Shown: piece after piece, positions 44,800 through 58,200 of the stretch | Position numbering within the stretch: the stretch's first letter is position 1 | Layout of the letters: each line of letters starts with the position of its first letter | Source: Eustoma russellianum | Lineage: Eukaryota > Streptophyta > Magnoliopsida > Gentianales > Gentianaceae | Direction: 5' to 3' | Assembly: GCA_036186865.1 (NCBI GenBank) | Contig: AP025046.1 | Coordinates: 32,138,407 to 32,202,406, forward strand | Length of the DNA: 64,000 bases | Notes under the pieces: generated by a model | What the model saw: the letters and a program-made list of their open reading frames with translations, nothing else | Told to the model about the DNA's origin: nothing | The model's database searches: none | Translations under genes and position numbers: made by a program

Positions 44800-45691
44800 T
44801 GAATATAATTATTTGGAATACTAGAGGTATAAAGGCCTCTTTCAATCGATTAATTTTCCTAGTTCGCAGGCATCATTTGCATATTCTAGTAGTAGTCATA
44901 GAACCAAAAGCTCGTTCATCGTTATTGTTATCGTATCAATTGCAATTGGGTTTTACTCAATCTATATCTACATGTAACGATCAAATATGGTTTTTTTGGA
45001 AGGGCTCTATAGTGGCGCAAGAGGAGGTCCATTCCAGGCAACAGAAATATTCCATTAAATATCAGTGGTTGGTAACGTGTGAGCGTTTCTGGCTCACGAC
45101 GGTCTATGGTCTTCATTCTATATCAGCTAGACGTCCATTGTGGGCGGATTTACAAATATTTCATGCTTTGTTGAGTATTCCATGGTTGATGGGTAGTGAT
45201 TTCAATACCTTCCGTATGCTAGAGGAACATCGAGGCAGATCTTCACCCACACTGCACTCCTTACAAGAATTTAATGACTGTATACAAACATGTGGATTGC
45301 AGGAAATATCTTTCCAAGGATCGCTATTTACTTGGTGTGATGGACGGAGTCTGGGTCGCGTCTGGCGCTGGATTGATCGGTTTTTGTGCACTCCAAACTT
45401 TTTGGACATGTTCCAGTTATATAGGTCCAGCATCTTACATGGGCTACATCGGATCATGCGCCATTATTTTTGACATGTGCATCAGACAGTCCAGGGGGCC
45501 CTACTGCTTTTCGATACCTGGATGTCTGGTTAACGCATCCAGACTTTGATGGTTTTGTTCAGCATACTTGGGAGTCATTTCCCACAGTGGGTGGTATGTG
45601 GGGTTTCTTTGATAAATTACGATGCTTAGAAAAGGAGCTCAAGCAGTGGAATAAAGAGGTCTTTGGGAATGTCTTTGATGCAGTGGCATAG
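44799..45691 (+). pseudogene. LINE ORF2, endonuclease domain, frameshifted
   Basis: It starts at ATG 44799-44801, overlapping the ORF1 stop as TAATG. Endonuclease features: IIWNTRG, a VIEPK Glu position, TTVYGLH, SDFN (usual GDFN), FTWCDG and WRWIDRFL. A frameshift near 45445 moves SDHAP, the last catalytic block, into the frame that ends at 45691. The enzyme nicks target DNA to prime reverse transcription. Confidence 0.85.
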
Positions 45692-46980
45692 GCAGAATCT
45701 CACGTCACTACTTGCTAGCAAGCATTTGATTCAGATCCGAGTGACATAGCGCGTGCAAGTTATAATCAAAGTGTAGCAAAGTTACAGCTAGCATAGAAGC
45801 GGGCTTTTCCCTATTGGAAACAAAAGGCCAATATCAAATGGCTTAATGAAGGAGACGCAAACACCTCTTCTTATCAAAATTCAGTGAAGGAGAAAAGGCA
45901 CAGACAATCCATTAGTCGCATCTTGTGTCCATATGGAAGTGAATGTTTGCTCAACTCAGATATTGAAGCAGAGGCGGTACGCTACTTTTCGGATCTTTTT
46001 GTGGAGGAGTCAGTGTCGAATTGTGAGGATATTCTGAGGCACATGCCATTGTTATTGACAGTAGAGGATAATACCATGTTGCAGGAAATACCTTCTTTAC
46101 AAGAGGTTAAGCAGGCTGTATGGGATCTAAGTCCAACCAGTGCGGCCGGACCAGATGGCTAGCCAGGTTCTTTCTACAGGCGATTTTGGCATGTCATCCA
46201 TTTTGATGTTCTAAGGCATTACAAGAATTTTATTTAGGTGTACACATGCCAAGGCAGACGGTGGCATCCACTATAATCTTAATCCCAAAGGTTCTTAATC
46301 CTCAGACTTTTGCAGTGTTTCAACCTATTTGTTTAACCAACTTTATCTCCAAAGTCATTACTTGGTTGTTTTCATCTCGTCTAGGCCAATTGTTACAAAA
46401 GATCATCTCCCCAGAACAAGCAGGCTTTATGAAAGAACGAGGTACCATAGAACAAATCTTATTAGCTCAAGAAATGGTACATGTTATAGATAACCACACC
46501 AGATGCGGCCATGTGATATTAAATTGGATATGGCAAAAGCTTTCGATCGGGTTAGTTGGCACTAACTTGATTTACTATTGAAGCATATGGGTTTTAGCCA
46601 CAGATTGGTCTGCATATTTCTAAATAACTTAAGATCTACTCGCTGTTCAATTCTTATAAACGGTAAACAATCAGTGTTCTTCCCTGTGGGTAGAGGCGTC
46701 AAACAGGGGATCTATTGTTGCCATTATTGTTTATACTTTCTTCAGAAGGGTTCTCTTGAGGTTTGAAGGAAATGATGGCCACAGGTGAAATAAGGGGGTT
46801 TACGGCAGGCCGGGTACAATGTGTTTCCCACTTAGGATTTGCGGATGATTTGTTGATCTTTCTAAATGGGGCTAGATGAAATTTGGAACATTTTTGTTCC
46901 TTTATGACATCTTACCAAAATGCATCTGGACAATTGGTTAATTATCATAAAAGTCAAATAATGGTGGGCAGAGGAGTCTC
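45692..46980 (+). pseudogene. LINE ORF2, reverse transcriptase domain, broken
   Basis: Linker KWLNEGDANTSSYQ, then SLQEVKQAVWDLSPTSAAGPDG, a TAG at about 46161, PRQTVASTIILIPKV, FQPICLTNFISKVI, IISPEQAGFMKERG, and a frame change at LNWIWQKLSIGL (usual LDMAKAFDR). PVGRGVKQG follows and then LGFADDLLIFLNG with an intact FADD (46838-46849). At least five frame breaks. Confidence 0.87.
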
Positions 46981-47226
46981 AGCTCGGCAACATCGACAGT
47001 GTTAGGGATGTGACTATCATCATTGCCTATAAAGTACCTTGGCTCTTATCGACATAAGGGAATCAATAGATCCAAGTATTGTACTTCTATCATAAATCAT
47101 TCCGAGGCTAAGTTAACATCTTGCTCAAATAAGATGCTGTCAATGGCTGGACGTTTGGTACTGTTACAACATGTTTTAAGCACGATGCCAATACATATTA
47201 TTACAAACTCTCGTTTACCGAAAAGT

Positions 47227-49617
47227 GTGGTGGACATCTTAAACCGTAAAATGCCTGCTTTTCTCTAGAAGGGCAGATATCACTAGCATTCTTGGTCTTC
47301 GATATGTTGACCAATCGAGGAGGGTGGTTTGGGTATTCGAAATCTTTTTGGGGTGCAAAAAGTGTATGATTGTAAGTTGTGGTGGAAATATAATCATTCA
47401 GATACACTATGGGCTCAATTTAGCAGACGCAAATATGGAAATTGTCACTCTATATATTCTTATATTTATGACTCGCCAACATGGAAGCGAATGTGTCGCA
47501 TCAACGAATTTATGGAGTCCAAAACGGAGCGGTTGGACAATACATTTATAGGGATACCAGATGCTAATGGTCAATTTTCTATTAAATTCGCATATGCTGA
47601 AATTACATCCACAGGAATCCAAATAAGTGAGTATCACTATGTTTGGTGGAAGCAATCCTAGCCGGGTATATGGCTTTTGTTATGGCAGCTATGGTCACGA
47701 TCATTACCAATGGTGGATAATTTGCAAGCTTGGCTTACAGTATTTCCATCTCAATGTTCTTTCTGTAAATTACATTCAGATGTCAAGATCATGTATTTCT
47801 TCACTGTCCAAAGATTCGGCCGCTATGGTTTGAATTAAAAATTACATCTTCCGGTCCTCTGTGCAACAGTTACACAATTAAGGCACATCTAAACCGCTGG
47901 TGGCGCACATCTAATCAGACATCAATGATAGGACAGCTACAGGCTGCAGCGCCTTCCATCGTAACATGGGTTATTTGAAAGGAATACGTGGCAATAAGGT
48001 TTGGCTTAGAAACATTTGTTCATGTGGTGGACATCTTAAACCATAAAATGGCTGCTTTTCTCTGGAAGGGCTGATATCACTGGCATTCTTGGTCTTCGAT
48101 ATGCCGCCAAATCGAGGAGGGTGGTTTGGGTATTTGAAATCTTTTGGGGGTGCAAAAAGCCTATGATTGTCAGTTGTGGTGGAAATATAATCATTCAGAT
48201 ACACTATGGGCTCAATTTAGCAGACGCAAATATGGAAATCGTCACTCTATATATTCTCAAATTTATGACTCGCCAACATGGAAGCGAATGTGTGGCATCA
48301 ACGAATTTATGGATTCCAAGACGGAGCGGTTGGACAATACATTTCAATGGATACAGGATGCTAATGGCCAATTTTCTATTAAATCCTCATATATTGAAAT
48401 TACATCAACAGAAATCCAGATAAGTGAGTATCACTATGTTTGGTGGAAGCAATCCCAGCCGGGTATACGGCTTTTCTTATGGCTGCTTGGCCACGCTCAT
48501 TACCAATGGTGGATAATTTGCAGGCTTGGCTTACGGTATTTTCATCTCAAAGTTCTTTCTGTAAATTACATTCAGATGCTCAAGATCATGTTTTTCTTCA
48601 CTGTCCAAAGATTAAGCCGCTATGGTTGGAAATAGCAATTATATCTTCCGGTCCTCTCTGCGACAGTTACACAATTAAGGCACATCTAAACCACTGGTGG
48701 CGCACATCTAATCAGACATCAATGATAGGACAACTACGGGCTGTAGCGCCTTCCATCGTAACATGGGTTATTTGGAAGGAATACGCGGCAATAAGGCTTG
48801 GCTCAGAAACATTTGTTCATGTGGTGGACATCTTAAACCGTAAAATTGCTGCTTTTCTCTGGAAAGGCAGATATCACTGGCATGCTTGGTCTTCGATATG
48901 CCGCGCAATCGTGGAGGATGGTTTGGGTATTCGAAATCTTTTTGGGGTGCAAAAAGCGTGTGATTGTCAGTTGTGGTGGAAATATTATCATTCAAATACA
49001 CTATGGGCTCAATTTAGCACACGCAAATAAAGAAATTGTCACTCTATGTATTCTCATATTTATGACTCGCCAACATGGAAGCGAATATGTTGCATCAACG
49101 AATTTAGGTAGTCTAAGACGGAGCGATTGGACAATACATTTCAATGGATACCGGATGCTAATGGCCAATTTTCTATTAAATCCGCATATGCTGAAATTAC
49201 ATCAGCAGGAATCCAGATAAGTGAGCATCGCTATGTTTGGTGGAAGCAATCCCAGCCGGGTATGCAGCGTTTCTTATGGCAGTTATGGTCGTGATCAATA
49301 CCAATGATGGATAATTTGCAGGCTTGGCTTACAGTATTTCCATCTTAATGTTCTTTCTGTAAATTACATTCAGATGATCAAGATCATGTATTTCTCCATT
49401 GTCCAAAGTTTTAGCCGCTATGGTTGGAAATAGCAATTATATGTTCCAGTCCTTTGTGCAACTGCAACACAATTAAGGCACATCTAAACTGCTGGTGGCG
49501 CACATCTAATCAGACATCAATGATAGGACAACTACGGGCTGTAGCACCTTCCATCATAACATGGGTTATTTGGAAGAAATACGCGGCAATAAGGTTTGCT
49601 TAGAAACATTTGTTCAT
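47227..49617 (+). repeat. Three tandem copies of a 797-bp LINE segment (zf-RVT region)
   Basis: Copies at 47227-48023, 48024-48820 and 48821-49617; the anchor TGGTGGACATCTTAAACC and the end ATTTGTTCATG recur at exactly 797-bp steps. Each copy encodes LWKGRYHWHSW, GLGIRNLFGVQK, the zf-RVT block (YHYVWWKQS..FLWLL..DNLQAWL..C.FCKLHSD.QDHVFLHCP) and TWVIWKEY. 797 is not a multiple of three, so the duplication shifts the frame and cannot make a repeated protein. The copies differ at several percent of positions. Confidence 0.92.
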
Positions 49618-50253
49618 GCAAGGCTTTTTGAAAAGGTACGAATGAAAATTTATACATGGAGTGCTGCAATGAATGACAAAAAGTTTGCAATGAATATCTC
49701 TCATTTAGTAGCTCTTCATTTTTTGCCACCTTTGCGGACAAGACACCTCCAGATAGTTCGATGGGAACTACCTCCTTTTGGAAAGTTGAAGCTAAATGTT
49801 GATGCAACGGTAGGCAGATTCAAGGCGGCTGGAGCTACAGTGTTGCGTTCAGCACATGGCCAGTTGATGTCGATGATATGCTTTGCATTACCTATGGTTA
49901 CACCACTGAGGGCAGAGCTACTGACATTGACGTACGCATTGGTATATTATGCTAGGGAATATAGCAACATTATAATAGAGGCTGACTGTAAATCAATTCT
50001 TGCGATGTGAGCATCTACTCGGGCGATCACGGGCTTGTTGGCGCCTGATCTTCAACGCGCATCCATATTTCTATCATTAAATCAATCGACTATACAACAT
50101 TGTCCAAGGAAGTCCAACACTGCAACTCATCGACTCGCCTGTCATGGATATAGAGCTGTTGGCCTTCAACATTATCGTACACTCCACGATCTGCCCTGCA
50201 AGGTTTGTGGTGCGATACTTATGGATCTACGGTTACCTGCTTTGCGTCGATGA
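49618..50253 (+). pseudogene. LINE ORF2, RNase H domain
   Basis: RWELPPFGKLKLNVDATVGRFKAAGATVLRS, PLRAELLTLTYAL and IIIEADCKSI give the D, E and D catalytic positions of a plant RNase H (RVT_3 type). A TGA at about 50008 then interrupts, followed by NQSTIQHCPRKSNTATHRLA, which provides the last conserved region. This domain degrades the RNA strand during LINE copying. Confidence 0.83.
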
Positions 50254-50698
50254 TCATGTCTCACATAGTGTTGGCGATGTTTCCTTTATGTTGCCTGTGT
50301 TGTTTACCGACACAGGCAACACTGGTGCGTTTTCTTCACCATTGCATCTACTTTTGCTTTTCCAACTTTAGCTTCTATTTATCCCATTTATACTCACACA
50401 TTATTGATTTGCTGGATATTCCGACGACTTTGCCTTCTCTATGTCACCTGCTGAGCAAGCTACGCTGGAATCGAAGGAGGTTACAAACGAGACTAGCTTC
50501 AGATACTTGGAAGGATGCCGGCACCATACAACGTTTTATACTATGGATGTTGCCTTGGTTCCCTTTGAATCAAGGCGGCTTAGGTACGTGCTTTCCCCGT
50601 TTACCATATTTGCTCCATATTCTTTATTTCTGGCAGAAGTTTCTGTTTTGTCAAGAGGTATTTTGGATCGAGCCCACTGCGTTTACACGGATCCTATA
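50254..50698 (+). other. LINE 3' tail with a 9-bp-stem hairpin
   Basis: After the RNase H end there is no recognised domain. TTGCCTGTG (50291-50299) and CACAGGCAA (50311-50319) form a perfect 9-bp stem with an 11-nt loop. Open frames continue over 50400-50700, but no family is recognised. CTATA at 50694-50698 would be the left target duplication of the following gypsy element. Confidence 0.55.
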
Positions 50699-53600
50699 CG
50701 TAGCGCCCCGCCCGAAACCAGGGTTCCGGCTCAGTGCACCCGCTGTACTCTACTCCATAAAGTACAAAGTGTCGATACTATACATGTACATGTCGACATG
50801 AATAATGAATCGATAAGCGGAAGCAACATAACATAAACAAATCTTCATCGACATGCACTGTACTACATCATAATCTGTACAATCATCACATACAGAATAC
50901 TGAAATAATATATCATACATCATAATCCGAAACTTAATGCCTTCGAAATAATCTCTCAGTATGCTCTTCGTTATCAATGGTCTATCTAGCATGTCTTCAA
51001 CGAGCCTGTATATTTATACCTGTTATCTGGAAAATTATAAATGAGGCAAGTATGAGCGATAGCCACCGACTTTTAATCGCTCAGCAAGTAGTCTTACCAG
51101 ATACGACATGTGGATCATACATGGGGAGACGGGGTAACAAATCATAATACCATACATTTTGAGTATAATAAGCATGTCTCCTTTTTAACAAGTACAGTAT
51201 CATATCAATAAACTGCTGTAAACTGGAAGCAGGTAAATAAAGAAGATTTCAAAGCATACATAGCATAACAGCATCTCATTCTGCTTAATCCGTAACATCA
51301 TACTACATCCATACTTAACCCCTAATCCATACTTATACCATCTTTGCCTACCTTACATGTACTACAATTTCACACTTAACACTACATTGTTCACTGTAGT
51401 GCTGTCATATACATAAAGAATTCTTAATCATAACTCTAAGGTAACATGGTCATGACGTGATGCATAAAATATGACTTTTCATAAATGACTTTTCATAAAC
51501 ATGACTTTTTCGTAATCATGACTTTTCATAAACGTGACATTTCATAACTTGACATGATTTTCATAACTTGCGTAAAATGACATATTCATAACTTGCATGA
51601 CATGAAATTTTCATAACATAAAGACATAACATTTTCATTATTGGCTATAGCACTTTTCATAAGAATAATAACACACGACATACCGATTGATTCTCCATAT
51701 AATACATGTACGACATAAACATCATAACATATGTACATGTACTAATGGTGACGCGCTATGACAGAGATCCCGTGTCCCAGACCCGGTGTTACACTCAGCC
51801 ACATACGTAATCATATGCCCCTGACATCTACCACCCCGGTACCAATGTCACACTGGCGAACATCACATGATCGTAATCATGAACATAACATAACATAACA
51901 TATCGTGTGTCGATGGAATCAATCGTCTCGCGTTTATTATTCACATGCATATGATTTTTCAAAACATGAGATGTGACAACATAACTTTTCAAATCTTGTT
52001 TTCATGCAACGTGAGACTTGGTCAAATAAGGGTATCTTGTCATACTACCACTAGTAACATCACTTACATACTTACAGTCTAATTATCATAACTTAAAGAA
52101 ATACCATAACCCTCCTTCTCTTAATATCAAGTCCACACATAGACTTCATAAATCATAACTTAAGTACATAGGGCATAAACTTCCTATTTCCGTCAACATA
52201 TCATCTAGAGATTTCATAACTTATATCTTAACTTACACATATTAATTTATAACACATAAGAATACAATTAACATGAAATAAAATGATTTGTCATAACATC
52301 ATATTCAACATGTATATAATTCCATGTATGTACAATATATACTTCAGTACATATGAATGTTCTTTAAGTGTGTATAGGCACAATAAAATATATATTATCA
52401 TATTTCATAACTTAAATGCCTACATCATGAAAATTTCTAATTACTTTACATTTCATCTATGATTTCATACTTTTCATAACTTAATACATAATTTTCATAC
52501 TTAACTTACTTTCATAACATAACATATTCATCATATATACATATGTATTTGCGTAAAAAAATATAATGAAATCATTATATTTGTCACTAAGGCCTAATGT
52601 CCGAATATATATATACATAGTATATATATATATAAATCATTTTATGATATATTATATAATATTAAAAACTTACTCACTTTCATATCTTAACATATTCATC
52701 ATATATATATATATATATATACTTGTATAAAAATATAATGAAATCATTTTTGTCATTTAGTCCTATTGGCCGAATATATATACATATAATATATACATTT
52801 ATAAAATCCTTTTGCTATATAGTATGTAATACACTAATACTTATTCATTTTCTCTCTTTAAAATATATATTACACATATATACACATAAAACATACAAAA
52901 TCATACTTTAACGTTGAGATGGCTTTAAGGCCGAATTGTATATGTTGCATACACATATATATAACTGACGTATATACGTATATATCTATATATATACATA
53001 AAACAGTGAGATATATATATACACACACATAAACTTATTCATTTTTAAGTCTTGAACATGTATTACACATATACATATATACATATAGATCCGTATATGT
53101 ACATATATAGATCTATACATATATACATACATATATACATAAAAACCGAATGTATATATACATTTGTACATCAAAAAAACCGATTGTATACATATATACA
53201 TTTATACTTAAAACCGCATGTATAAATATATACATTTATACATCTATACATACATATATATAAAAGCGCACATATATACATATATGCTTTTATACAAACC
53301 CGCGTATTTATATATATATGCATCTACTCATCTATACATACATATATGTAGATCTATACACTTATACTTATATAAATATATATCAACATACATACTTTAT
53401 AATAAGTCTATGTATATGCGTGTTTATATATAGTGTATATATATGTATATAGTGTGCGTGTGTATATAGTGTATATATGCATATACTTATTATTCAAATA
53501 TAGATCTATACTTTCTTGAGAAGAGAATCTTGAACATACTACATGATGATCCAACTTTGATATGAACATAAATGCTTAATATTGGTAAAACCATGTAGGA

Positions 53601-54604
53601 TCTAGGAAGAATACATGCCTTGATTTACTTTCTTACTCTTAGATGGTGATTCCTTCACTTGGATTTGAAGAACACATTTCTCCTCCTTCTCCTTGGTGTA
53701 TACGGTTATGATGCCAAAAAGGAGAGTTAGTGTACAACTTATGAAACTAATTATATGGAAGAATCAAACTTAAACTTCATAAAATTCTTACCTTACTTGC
53801 TTTTGATTCTACATGCTACAACCTTCTTGAATCTTTCTTAGTTGATGGAGTGTTGTTTAAAACTTGGTATAGGAGTTGTTATGTGGTTTGAGATGAAGAA
53901 GAAATCTTCTTCTTGTCTTGGATGGTCATGGCCGAATAATGTAGAGGAAAAGTTGAAGAAGGTTTGTCTCCTTGGTTGTGTGGTTCTTGGATGAAAGTGT
54001 GAGGGAGGGGGGATAAAGAAATGAAAGTGCATTTGGGGGTGGGTAAGGTAGCAGCCGAAACTTATGGGAAATGGAGGAAAAGAATAGTTGTTTTTGTTGG
54101 CATGTGAAGGAGTGGGAGAAAGTTGAGTAGTGGGTGTGAAATGATGTAGCAAAAGTTGAAATGGTTTGCATGTATGAAAAGTGAATTATTCTTCCCACTT
54201 GTGTGATGGGGTGGGCGGCCATGTGGGGAAAATGGGGAGAGGGTTTGTCTTTTGTTGCCATGTAGGATAAAGTGAAAGAAAATATAATACTAATGTGTAT
54301 TGTAGTTATCGTATCGGGTATTTTTATTCGTTTTGATTTATCTCTATCGACTTATGTTGCTACCGACTAATTTATTTAAATACCTTGTATGTCCTATACG
54401 GTCATTGTCTAGTCCCAACCAGTCTCGTTATATCCGTTAACTTATCTTAAGGTTATTTTTATGTGTGTTTCTAACCCCAATATTTAATGTCGATGTCTTT
54501 ATTAATTCTAAATAAAAATTTAAAATTCCACTACAATTTCATCAACATCGCATTCACGTTCTATTTTCATCATTTCCACTAGCCCGGAATCTCGGGTCGT
54601 AACA
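50699..54604 (-). repeat. Array LTR 1
   Basis: It starts CGTAGCGCCCC (first base T mutated to C; the others have TGTAGCGCCCC) and ends GGGTCGTAACA. About 3906 bp. U5 motif at 50732-50747, CCGG-type short repeats at 51765-51850, a CATAACTT/CATGACTTTTCAT-rich tract at 51465-51650, a TATACA microsatellite at 52590-53490, and a G-rich strand at 53990-54260. The short His/Pro-rich minus frames at 53838-54261 recur in all LTRs and are not considered genes. Confidence 0.9.
52590..53490. repeat. TATA/TATACA-rich microsatellite region in LTR 1
   Basis: Long runs of (TA)n and TATACA/CATATA units. Homologous regions are at 57170-58370 (LTR 2, with an insertion) and 62035-62925 (LTR 3). They generate Tyr/Ile-rich open frames on both strands, which are low-complexity artefacts. 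Confidence 0.88.
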
Positions 54605-55274
54605 TTCTCCCCCCTTATAAAAAGTTTCGCCCTCGAAACTTAGGGTTGTATCGATTTTACACTTAAGTTCTAGCATTATTTCTTAATCATCTATGCTTCA
54701 ACTTAGTATTTTCTGACTTATGAAATTTTCTTAATTGACTGTTTCCGTATATCTCTTATTAATTCACTTAGTCATTTTAAAACCTCATATTCCTATGCAT
54801 TACAATAACCTTTATACTTACCAGCTTCGGTCTCTAATTCTTATCCGATTAAATCTTATACCATATCACTTCTTACTTATTCATGCCTATGGTATTGAAC
54901 TTACTCCATCATTGTCTAAGATTGTTTTCTTACATCTATGATCATCTCTTAAACTCTAAGATCACTTCTTAAGTTCATGACATTGTTTACTTATGTGCTC
55001 GTGGTAGATTTTTTTTTGTGAAGCATATCCTAAGGTAAATAGTCTAATTATTACGACTCTAGATTAACTTACTAAATTTTCAAGACACAAGATCATTCCG
55101 GACATTTTCGCTAAACCATTCTAAGGGAACTATTCTAAGGTTATTGTTCTCATTCTAAGATCTTCTTCTTAGACTCTAAAATCTTAACTTAGGTTCTACT
55201 ATCATAACCTAATACATGTCGTTGTTTATCTTATGTGTCCGCAGTGGATCTAGAGCCACTGCTCTGATACCAAC
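54605..55274 (-). other. Array internal region 1 (no coding)
   Basis: Left end: polypurine tract (minus: TAAGGGGGGAGAA) and hairpin AAGTTTCG-AGGG-CGAAACTT (54641-54622). Right end: primer site GCTCTGATACCAAC (55261-55274). TCTAAGATC and TCTAAAATC (minus GATCTTAGA-type) are at 55154 and 55175. No Gag or Pol motif is found in any frame. Confidence 0.88.
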
Positions 55275-58200
55275 TGTAGCGCCCCGCCCGAAACCAGGGT
55301 TCCGGCTCAGTGCACCCGCTGTACTCTACTCCATAAAGTACAAAGCGTCGATACTATACATGTACATGTCGACATGAATAATGAATCGATAAGCGGAAGC
55401 AACATAACATAAAAAAAACTTCATCGACATGCACTGTACTACATCATAATCTGTACAATCATCACATACAGAATACTGAAATAATATATCATACATCATA
55501 ATCCGAAACTTAATACCTTCGAAATAATCTCTCAGTATGCTCTTCGTTATCAATGGTCTATCTAGCATGTCTTCAACGAGCCTGTATATTGATACCTGTT
55601 ATCTGGAAAATTATAAATGAGGCAAGTATGAGCGATAGCCACCGACTTTTAATCGCTCAGCAAGTAGTCTTACCGGATACGACATGTGGATCATACATGG
55701 GGAGACGGGGTAACAAATCATAATACCATACATTTTGAGTATAATAAGCACGTCTCCTTTTTAACAAGTACAGTATCATATCATATCAATAAACTGCTGT
55801 AAACTGGAAGCAGGTAAATAAAGAAGATTTCAAAGCATACATAGCATAACAGCATCTCATTCTGCTTAATCCGTAACATCATACTACATCCATACTTAAC
55901 CCCTAATCCATACTTATACCATCTTTGCCTACCTTACATGTACTAAAATTTCACACTTAACACTACATTGTTCACTGTAGTGCTGTCATATACATAAAGA
56001 ATTCTTAATCATAACTCTAAGGTAACATGGTCATGACGTGATGCATAAAACATGACTTTTTATAAATGACTTTTCATAAACATGACTTTTTCGTAATCAT
56101 GACTTTTCATAAACGTGACATTTCATAACTTGACATGATTTTCATAACTTGCGTAAAATGACATATTCATAACTTGCATGACATGAAATTTTCATAACAT
56201 AAAGACATAACATTTTCATTATTGGCTATAGCACTTTTCATAAGAATAATAACACACGACATACCGATTGATTCTCCATATAATACATGTACGACATAAA
56301 CATCATAACATATGTACATATACTAATGGTGATGCGCTATGACAGAGATCCCGTGTCCCAGACCCGGTGTTACACTCAGCCACATACGTAATCATATGCC
56401 CCTGACATCTACCACCCTGGTACCAATGTCACACTGGCGAACATCACATGATCGTAATCATGAACATAACATAACATAACATATCGTGTGTCGATGGAAT
56501 CAATCGTCTGGCGTTTATTATTCACATGCATATGATTTTTCAAAACATGAGATGTGACAACATAACTTTGCAAATCTTGTTTTCATGCAACGTGAGACTC
56601 GGTCAAATAAGGGTATCTTGTCATACTACCACTAGTAACATCACTTACATACTTACAGCCTAATTATCATAACTTAAAGAAATACAATAACCCTCCTTCT
56701 CTTAATATCAAGTCCACACATAGACTTCATAAATCATAACTTAAGTACTTAGGGCATAAACTTCCTATTTCCGTCAACATATCATCTAGGGATTTCATAA
56801 CTTATATCTTAACTTACACATATTAATTTATAACACATAAGAATACAATTAACATGAAATAAAATGATTTTTCATTACATCATATTCAACATGTATATAA
56901 TTCCATGTATGTACAATATATACTTTAGTACATATGAATGTTCTTTAAGTGTGTATAGGCACAATAAAATATATATTATCATATTTCATAACTTAAATGC
57001 CTACATCATGAAAATTTCTAATTACTTTACATTTCATCTATGATTTCATACTTTTCATAACTTAATACATAATTTTCATACTTAACTTACTTTCATAACA
57101 TAACATATTCATCATATATACATATGTATTTGCGTAAAAAATATAATGAAATCATTATATTTGTCACTAAGGCCTAATGTCCGAATATATATATACATAG
57201 TATATATATATATAAATCATTTTATGATATATTGTATAGTATTAAAAACTTACTCACTTTCATATCTTAACATATTCATCATATATATATATATATACTT
57301 GTATACAAATATAATGAAATCATTTTTGTCATTTAGGCCTATTGGCCGAATATATATACATATAATATATACATTTATAAAATCCTTTTGCTATATAGTA
57401 TGTAATACACTAATACTTATTCATTTTCTCTCTTTAAAATATATATTACACATATATACACATAAAACATATAAAATCATACTTTAACCTTGAGATGGCT
57501 TTAAGGCCGAATTGTATATGTTGCATACACATATATATAACTGACGTATATACGTATATATCTATATATATGCATAAAACAGTGAGATATATATATACAC
57601 ACACATAAACTTATTCATTTTTAAGTCTTGAACATATATTACACATATACATATATACATATAGATCCGTATATTTTTTTTTTAAAAAAGGAAATTTTAT
57701 TAATAATGTTGAGGCTCCGTTATGGTGGAGAATACCATTTTACATCAGAGTGTATCATACGTAAACCAAAAATATAAAGCAGCTAGAATGTGCAATCTCC
57801 AATCAAATATGATATGCCGCATTAAAACCTTGCCAAGTAAAACCACCCTTGTGGATAAAACCTTGGCGAAGGAAAAAGCGTACATATTTAGTTGACTGGT
57901 AGCATTGCATGCTTGTACATTCAGAAATTTATAAATCGTCCCTATGAATATATATGTACATATAGATCCGTATATGTACATATATAGATCTATACATATA
58001 TACATACATATATACATAAAAACTGAATGGATATATATACATTTGTACATCAAAAAAACCGATTGTATACATATATACATTTATACTCAAAACCGCATGT
58101 ATAAATATATACATTTATACATCTATACATACATATATATAAAAGCGCACATATATACATATATGCTTTTATACAAACCCGTGTATTTAAATATATATGC

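Larger units (their letters stand above)
43445..50698 (+). mobile_element. L1-type LINE with C-terminal RNase H, degenerate
   Basis: ORF1 (DUF4283 type plus knuckle), ORF2 endonuclease, RT, zf-RVT and RNase H follow in order. Without two extra copies of a 797-bp segment the length would be about 5.7 kb, normal for plant L1. Stops and frameshifts occur throughout. No poly(A) tail or target duplication is visible, because the 3' end runs into the next gypsy LTR at 50699. The 5' boundary is approximate. Confidence 0.88.

Noticed and set aside
50400..50698. Possible host exon after the LINE RNase H
   Set aside because: Frames are open for about 400 bp, but there is no recognised motif, no splice pattern, and the segment is sandwiched between retroelements.
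53838..54261. Overlapping His/Pro/Ser-rich minus-strand open frames, also at 58715-59139 and 63261-63685
   Set aside because: They lie inside LTRs and recur only because the LTRs are recent duplicates. Two overlapping frames are open equally, and no domain or start context supports a gene.
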